Positions 7,136 to 9,587 of a stretch of DNA of 9,587 nt are shown piece by piece. The position numbers and the translations under genes are program-made. The DNA lies in assembly GCA_022428185.1 (NCBI GenBank), contig JAKMCZ010000217.1:1-9587 (forward strand). Direction: 5' to 3'. The stretch comes from Alphaproteobacteria bacterium (GTDB lineage Bacteria; Pseudomonadota; Alphaproteobacteria; RS24). The notes beneath the pieces are model-generated. The model was not told where the DNA came from. It was given only the letters and a program-made list of their open reading frames with translations, and ran no database searches. The stretch's first letter is position 1. Each line of letters begins with the position of its first letter.

Positions 7136-7930
7136 CTAAACCGCGACCGGCGCGGCAATATGCGGTTGCGCGACATAATCGACCAATTCGAAATCGTCGA
7201 ATACAAAGTCGAAAATATCTTTCTTATCGGGATTGATTTTGAGCGTCGGCAATGTGCTTGGTCGGCGTTGCAATTGCGTGCGCGCTTGCTCGATATGATT
7301 GAGATAAAGATGCGCGTCGCCCAGCGTGTGCACAAAATCACCGGCTTCTAAATCGCAAACCTGCGCCAGCATCTGCGTCAGCAGCGCATAAGAGGCAATG
7401 TTGAACGGCACACCGAGGAAAATATCAGCCGAGCGTTGATAGAGCTGGCACGATAATTTGCCTTTCGCCACATAGAATTGAAACATGCAATGGCACGGCG
7501 GCAGCGCCATATTATCGACATCGGACGGGTTCCATGCGGTGACAATATGGCGGCGCGAGTCGGGGTTGTTTTTCAACTGCTCAACAAGCTGCACAATTTG
7601 GTCGATATGCGCGCCGCTCGTGGTTTCCCAACTACGCCATTGCTTGCCATAGACAGGCCCTAAATCGCCGTTCTCATCGGCCCATTCGTCCCAAATCGAC
7701 ACGCCGTTTTGTTTCAAATAGGCAATATTAGTGTCGCCGGTTAAAAACCAGAGAAGCTCGTGAATAATAGACTTCAAATGCAGTTTCTTGGTTGTCAAAA
7801 CCGGAAAGCCTTGCCCCAGATTAAAACGCATTTGATGGCCGAACACCGACAAAGTGCCGGTTCCGGTTCGGTCGTCGCGCTCCACTCCATTGTGTAAGAC
7901 GCGTTCTAAAAGGTCGAGATATTGATGCAT
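7136..7930 (-). CDS. thyA: Thymidylate synthase ThyA
   Basis: 264-residue enzyme converting dUMP plus 5,10-methylene-tetrahydrofolate to dTMP plus dihydrofolate. It has the length of the E. coli enzyme, and the key residues keep the same numbers. These are the dUMP phosphate-binding R126/R127 (PDSRRH), the nucleophile C146 in PPCHC, R166 and D169 in YQRSADIF, N177, and H207/Y209 in GDAHLY. The C-terminus APVAV matches the usual closing lid. The ATG at 7930 has AGGA only two bases upstream, an unusually short spacing, but no other start fits the family. It is the first gene of the leftward thyA-folA-SMP-30-like operon and lies divergent from ssrA. Confidence 0.97.
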   Translation of the reverse strand: MHQYLDLLERVLHNGVERDDRTGTGTLSVFGHQMRFNLGQGFPVLTTKKLHLKSIIHELLWFLTGDTNIAYLKQNGVSIWDEWADENGDLGPVYGKQWRSWETTSGAHIDQIVQLVEQLKNNPDSRRHIVTAWNPSDVDNMALPPCHCMFQFYVAKGKLSCQLYQRSADIFLGVPFNIASYALLTQMLAQVCDLEAGDFVHTLGDAHLYLNHIEQARTQLQRRPSTLPTLKINPDKKDIFDFVFDDFELVDYVAQPHIAAPVAV

Positions 7931-7970
7931 AATCCTAGTTTTGGCAGTTCATCGGAGATTCGCAACGGGT

Positions 7971-8000
7971 TTTGTAGCCGCACTGTTATTTTACTGTGAA
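7971..8000 (-). promoter_or_regulatory. Candidate promoter of the thyA operon
   Basis: On the minus strand TTCACA (8000-7995) and TACAAA (7976-7971) are 18 bases apart, with about four of six consensus matches each. This would give a leader of roughly 35 bases before the thyA ATG. It is weak evidence, based on consensus similarity and position. Confidence 0.3.
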
Positions 8001-8009
8001 AACTGTTAT
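7982..8009. repeat. Three phased ACTGT direct repeats between thyA and ssrA
   Basis: ACTGT occurs at 7982, 7993 and 8002, so successive starts are 11 and 9 bases apart, close to one DNA turn each. The first and third copies extend to an identical ACTGTTAT exactly 20 bases apart. The array sits within both divergent promoter regions and could be an iterated regulator-binding site. No known regulator is recognised. Confidence 0.45.
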
Positions 8010-8014
8010 ATAAG
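7986..8014 (+). promoter_or_regulatory. Candidate promoter of ssrA
   Basis: TATAAG (8009-8014, five of six matches to the -10 consensus) has a poor -35, TTATTT (7986-7991), at 17-base spacing. Transcription from it would begin near 8019-8021, exactly at the hairpin that appears to open the ssrA precursor, which is the main support. Confidence 0.4.
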
Positions 8015-8018
8015 CTCT

Positions 8019-8032
8019 GTCGGCTTGCCGAC
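8019..8032 (+). other. Hairpin at the start of the ssrA precursor
   Basis: GTCGG-CTTG-CCGAC forms five pairs closed by a G(CUUG)C tetraloop, a known stable loop type. It coincides with the inferred transcription start and may define or protect the 5' end of the acceptor piece or be removed in processing. Confidence 0.45.
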
Positions 8033-8098
8033 TATGGCGATAAACGGGCTTCGCAATAAACCCATCGGACCCGGGGGCAGTACCCGGCGCCTCCACCA
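8033..8098 (+). ncRNA. ssrA: Acceptor piece of the two-piece tmRNA (5' end approximate)
   Basis: This piece carries the aminoacylated 3' end. The T-arm is CCGGG (8071-8075) / GGCAGTA loop / CCCGG (8083-8087), followed by the 3' acceptor strand, a discriminator A at 8095 and an encoded CCA at 8096-8098. The T-loop lacks the canonical TTCG, as I recall for alphaproteobacterial acceptor pieces. The 5' boundary cannot be fixed from sequence: it may include the hairpin at 8019-8032. Confidence 0.75.
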
Positions 8099-8116
8099 TT
8101 TGTTTTTGGCGATTTT

Positions 8117-8330
8117 GGGGGCGAACTAGGATCGACGAGGGCGTAAAGGATGTTTCCGTCGCTCGGCATGGTACCATCGTTATCGGGCCATTTTTGTAGT
8201 TGCAAATGACAACTATGCGGAAGTAGCTGTCGCTGCGTTAGCAGTCTCACGACTTCATTTAAGCCCACTGCCTTCGCCGGTGGTGGCGGGGTTCGGAAGG
8301 CACCTGGCAACAGAAGCCTTCCACTTCTTT
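8117..8330 (+). ncRNA. ssrA: Coding (mRNA-like) piece of the two-piece tmRNA (3' end approximate)
   Basis: It contains the 5' acceptor strand and D-arm-like region (8117-8136), a pseudoknot region with GGCATGGTACCATCG (about 8164-8179), and the resume codon and tag (8202-8237). A hairpin CTGC-GTTA-GCAG follows at 8233-8244. The 3' hairpin is GGAAGGC (8295-8301) paired with GCCTTCC (8316-8322), with an inner CTG-GCAA-CAG stem whose GCAA is a GNRA tetraloop. The mature 3' end probably lies just after 8322. Confidence 0.8.
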
Positions 8331-8332
8331 AA

Positions 8333-8352
8333 GCACTTTCGTGCATTTTTTT
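8333..8352 (+). terminator. Probable intrinsic terminator of ssrA
   Basis: GCAC-TTTC-GTGC forms a short four-pair stem (8333-8344), followed by A and seven T residues (8346-8352). The stem is weak but the T tract is good and it lies directly after the last tmRNA hairpin. Partial read-through into sspB is possible, since no separate sspB promoter is evident in the 34 bases that follow. Confidence 0.55.
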
Positions 8353-8386
8353 GGGTATCTATTTTTGGGAACGAACAGGCAAAACT

Positions 8387-8911
8387 ATGGCAGATATAGG
8401 CGACCCAACAGACGATATTTATAAATACGCCGACCGCGCGCAAGCAGCACTGCTCAATATGGTGCGCACAGTCATGCAAGAGGCCGCAACTGACGGTCTT
8501 GCAGGCAGTCATCATTTTTACATCACTTATTATACCCAAGCCGAAGGCGTGGTGATGTCTGATAGGCTGCGCACCCAGCACCCAGAAGAAATAACCATTG
8601 TTCTGCAAAATCAGTTTGAGGATTTGCAAATTGATGAAGATGCATTTCATGTGACGCTCAGCTTCAATGATACGCCAGAACGTTTAACCGTGCCGTTTGA
8701 TGCCATCAGCAAATTTTATGACCCGGCGGTCGCCTTCGGTTTGATGTTTGATGTCGAAGCGCCCGATAGCGATTTGGCAGAGCTGGAAAATCAAGATGCG
8801 GTTATTGACGCGATTTTGTCAGCCGAAGAAGACCAAAAAGACGCGCCCGATGAAGCGGCAAAGAAAAAGCGCGGCGAGGTCGTCAGCCTCGACAGTTTTC
8901 GCGATAAATAG
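8387..8911 (+). CDS. sspB: Alpha-type SspB, ClpXP adaptor for ssrA-tagged proteins
   Basis: 174-residue cytosolic adaptor that binds the ssrA tag on rescued proteins and tethers them to ClpXP for degradation. The N-terminal helix (about 10-31, YKYADRAQAALLNMVRTVM) and the stereotyped core (about 40-125, GSHHFYITYYTQAEGV...FYDPAVAFGLMF) are typical of alphaproteobacterial SspB. An acidic flexible linker (about 126-160) follows. The C-terminal VVSLDSFRDK is the ClpX-binding (XB) tail. The ATG at 8387 is chosen because AGG lies seven bases upstream and MADIGDPTDDIYKY is a usual start; in-frame extension to 8351 would run into the terminator T tract. The tmRNA gene that writes the tag is directly upstream. 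Confidence 0.95.
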   Translation: MADIGDPTDDIYKYADRAQAALLNMVRTVMQEAATDGLAGSHHFYITYYTQAEGVVMSDRLRTQHPEEITIVLQNQFEDLQIDEDAFHVTLSFNDTPERLTVPFDAISKFYDPAVAFGLMFDVEAPDSDLAELENQDAVIDAILSAEEDQKDAPDEAAKKKRGEVVSLDSFRDK

Positions 8912-9001
8912 TGTCCACCAATCATCAGAAGCCGCATATTGGCGACCGACACGCATCATGCTAGACCGCTTCAGGTGAAAGAATTCACGGGAGTTTGACA
9001 A

Positions 9002-9587
9002 ATGGTCGATACGCGCACCGAAACCGATAGCTTTGGCCCGTTAGATGTGCCGTCCGATAAATATTGGGGCGCACAAACGCAACGCTCGCTCGGTAATTTC
9101 AAAATCGGAACCGAAACCATGCCGCTGCCTTTGGTTCGCGCGCTGGGCATTGTCAAAATGTCAGCCGCCGCCGCCAATATGAAACTCGACAATCTTGAAA
9201 AAGACATTGGCGATGCAATTATGAAAGCTGCTGCCGAAGTGGCAGAAGGCAAGCTGAATGACCATTTCCCGCTCGTCGTCTGGCAAACCGGCTCGGGCAC
9301 GCAATCGAATATGAATTCGAATGAGGTTGTTTCAAACCGCGCGATCGAAATCATGGGCGGCACAATGGGCTCCAAAGAGCCGGTGCACCCTAACGACCAT
9401 TGTAATCGCAGCCAATCTTCCAACGACACCTTTCCCACCGCCATGCACATCGCGGCGGCTGAAGAAATTACGCACATGCTGTTTCATGCCTTTCAGCAAC
9501 TTCACAATGAGCTGAATGACAAAATGCAGGCCTTTAAGGACATTATCAAAATCGGGCGCACCCACACGCAAGATGCGACACCGCTGA
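9002..9587 (+). CDS. fumC: Class II fumarase FumC, N-terminal part (3' end outside window)
   Basis: Iron-independent fumarate hydratase of the TCA cycle, interconverting fumarate and L-malate in the cytosol. 195 residues are present of an expected 460 or so. Residue numbers match the E. coli enzyme: S98/T100 in QTGSGTQSNMNSNEV, S139-S140-N141 in SQSSNDTFPTAM, and T187/H188 in GRTHTQDATPL. The third signature, GSSxMPxKxN, with the catalytic Ser lies beyond the window. The ATG at 9002 has GGGAG eight bases upstream. The gap from sspB (8912-9001) holds no convincing gene and only a weak promoter-like TTGGCG at 8939. Aspartase is excluded by VHPNDHCNRSQSSND and the overall FumC-like start. Confidence 0.95.
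   Translation, partial: MVDTRTETDSFGPLDVPSDKYWGAQTQRSLGNFKIGTETMPLPLVRALGIVKMSAAAANMKLDNLEKDIGDAIMKAAAEVAEGKLNDHFPLVVWQTGSGTQSNMNSNEVVSNRAIEIMGGTMGSKEPVHPNDHCNRSQSSNDTFPTAMHIAAAEEITHMLFHAFQQLHNELNDKMQAFKDIIKIGRTHTQDATPL

Larger units (their letters stand above)
8019..8330 (+). ncRNA. ssrA: Circularly permuted two-piece tmRNA (alpha-tmRNA)
   Basis: tmRNA rescues stalled ribosomes and adds a degradation tag to the unfinished protein. The alphaproteobacterial permuted order is seen here: an acceptor piece ending CGCCTCC-A-CCA (8088-8098), an 18-base T-rich spacer (8099-8116), and a coding piece starting GGGGGCGAACTAGGATCGAC (8117). GGGGGCG (8117-8123) pairs with CGCCTCC (8088-8094) in seven pairs, forming the acceptor stem across the two pieces. 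CGAGGG (8136-8141) can pair with CCCATCG (8061-8067) with one bulged A, a likely P2. The resume codon is GCA at 8202, following GTAGTT, and the tag reads ANDNYAEVAVAA. The next codon is TTA (8238-8240), not a stop, and the frame stays open to 8397, beyond the RNA. The outer ends are estimates from the hairpins and terminator. RNA identity is very likely; integrity of the tag frame is in doubt. Confidence 0.93.

Noticed and set aside
8071..8098. T-arm plus CCA considered as the end of an ordinary tRNA gene
   Set aside because: There is no D-arm or anticodon arm upstream, and the acceptor strand pairs with the downstream GGGGGCG at 8117-8123. It is the tmRNA acceptor piece.
8255..8650. 131-codon minus-strand frame across the tmRNA 3' end and sspB
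   Set aside because: It overlaps a structural RNA and a conserved gene in antisense and shows no family features.
8912..9001. Possible small gene (DUF4169-like, seen between sspB and fumC in Rhizobiales) in the sspB-fumC gap
   Set aside because: The gap is only 90 bases and no open frame with a start, ribosome binding site and typical composition fits in it.
1..9587. CRISPR arrays, insertion sequences, integrase or phage genes, defence islands
   Set aside because: No spaced direct repeat arrays, terminal inverted repeats with a transposase, or recombinase-like proteins are present; the genes are housekeeping types in tight operons.

Overview
The window is a compact, gene-dense stretch of chromosome of moderate G+C content, most likely from an alphaproteobacterium. 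The clearest marker is a circularly permuted, two-piece ssrA (tmRNA) gene of the alphaproteobacterial kind, followed by an alpha-type SspB adaptor. The order fumC / sspB / thyA / folA and the block hflK-hflC-DUF2065-Do protease-serB also recall gene orders I know from Rhizobiales and related alphaproteobacteria. I cannot name the genus. No insertion sequence, prophage, CRISPR array or other mobile element is visible.

Layout from left to right: the 3' part of serB (+) converges, with a 2-base gap, on a leftward operon hflK-hflC-DUF2065-degP (positions 4330 to 575). Its first three genes overlap in TAATG junctions. This operon covers membrane protein quality control (HflK/HflC, the regulatory partners of FtsH) and periplasmic quality control (the Do/HtrA protease). 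A divergent promoter region (4331-4503) with two inverted repeats separates it from a rightward pair, mrp and a DUF1737 gene, overlapping by ATGA. That pair converges, with a 20-base overlap, on a second leftward operon, thyA-folA-SMP-30/gluconolactonase-like (7930 to 5698). ThyA and FolA form the dTMP/tetrahydrofolate cycle.

The region 7931-8386 carries divergent promoters for thyA and ssrA, three helically phased ACTGT repeats, the permuted ssrA gene and its probable terminator. sspB and the 5' part of fumC follow on the + strand. The tmRNA that adds degradation tags therefore sits directly beside the adaptor that hands tagged proteins to ClpXP.

Most of the content is ordinary housekeeping. 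The strongest anomaly is in ssrA. The tag reading frame starts as ANDNYAEVAVAA, a textbook tag, but the next codon is UUA and no in-frame stop occurs anywhere in the RNA. The UUA lies in the tetraloop of a small hairpin, and one base change (GUUA to GUAA) would restore both a UAA stop and a GNRA tetraloop. The other point of note is that the Mrp-type P-loop ATPase contains no cysteine at all, so it lacks the CxxC pair that holds an Fe-S cluster in well-studied homologues.
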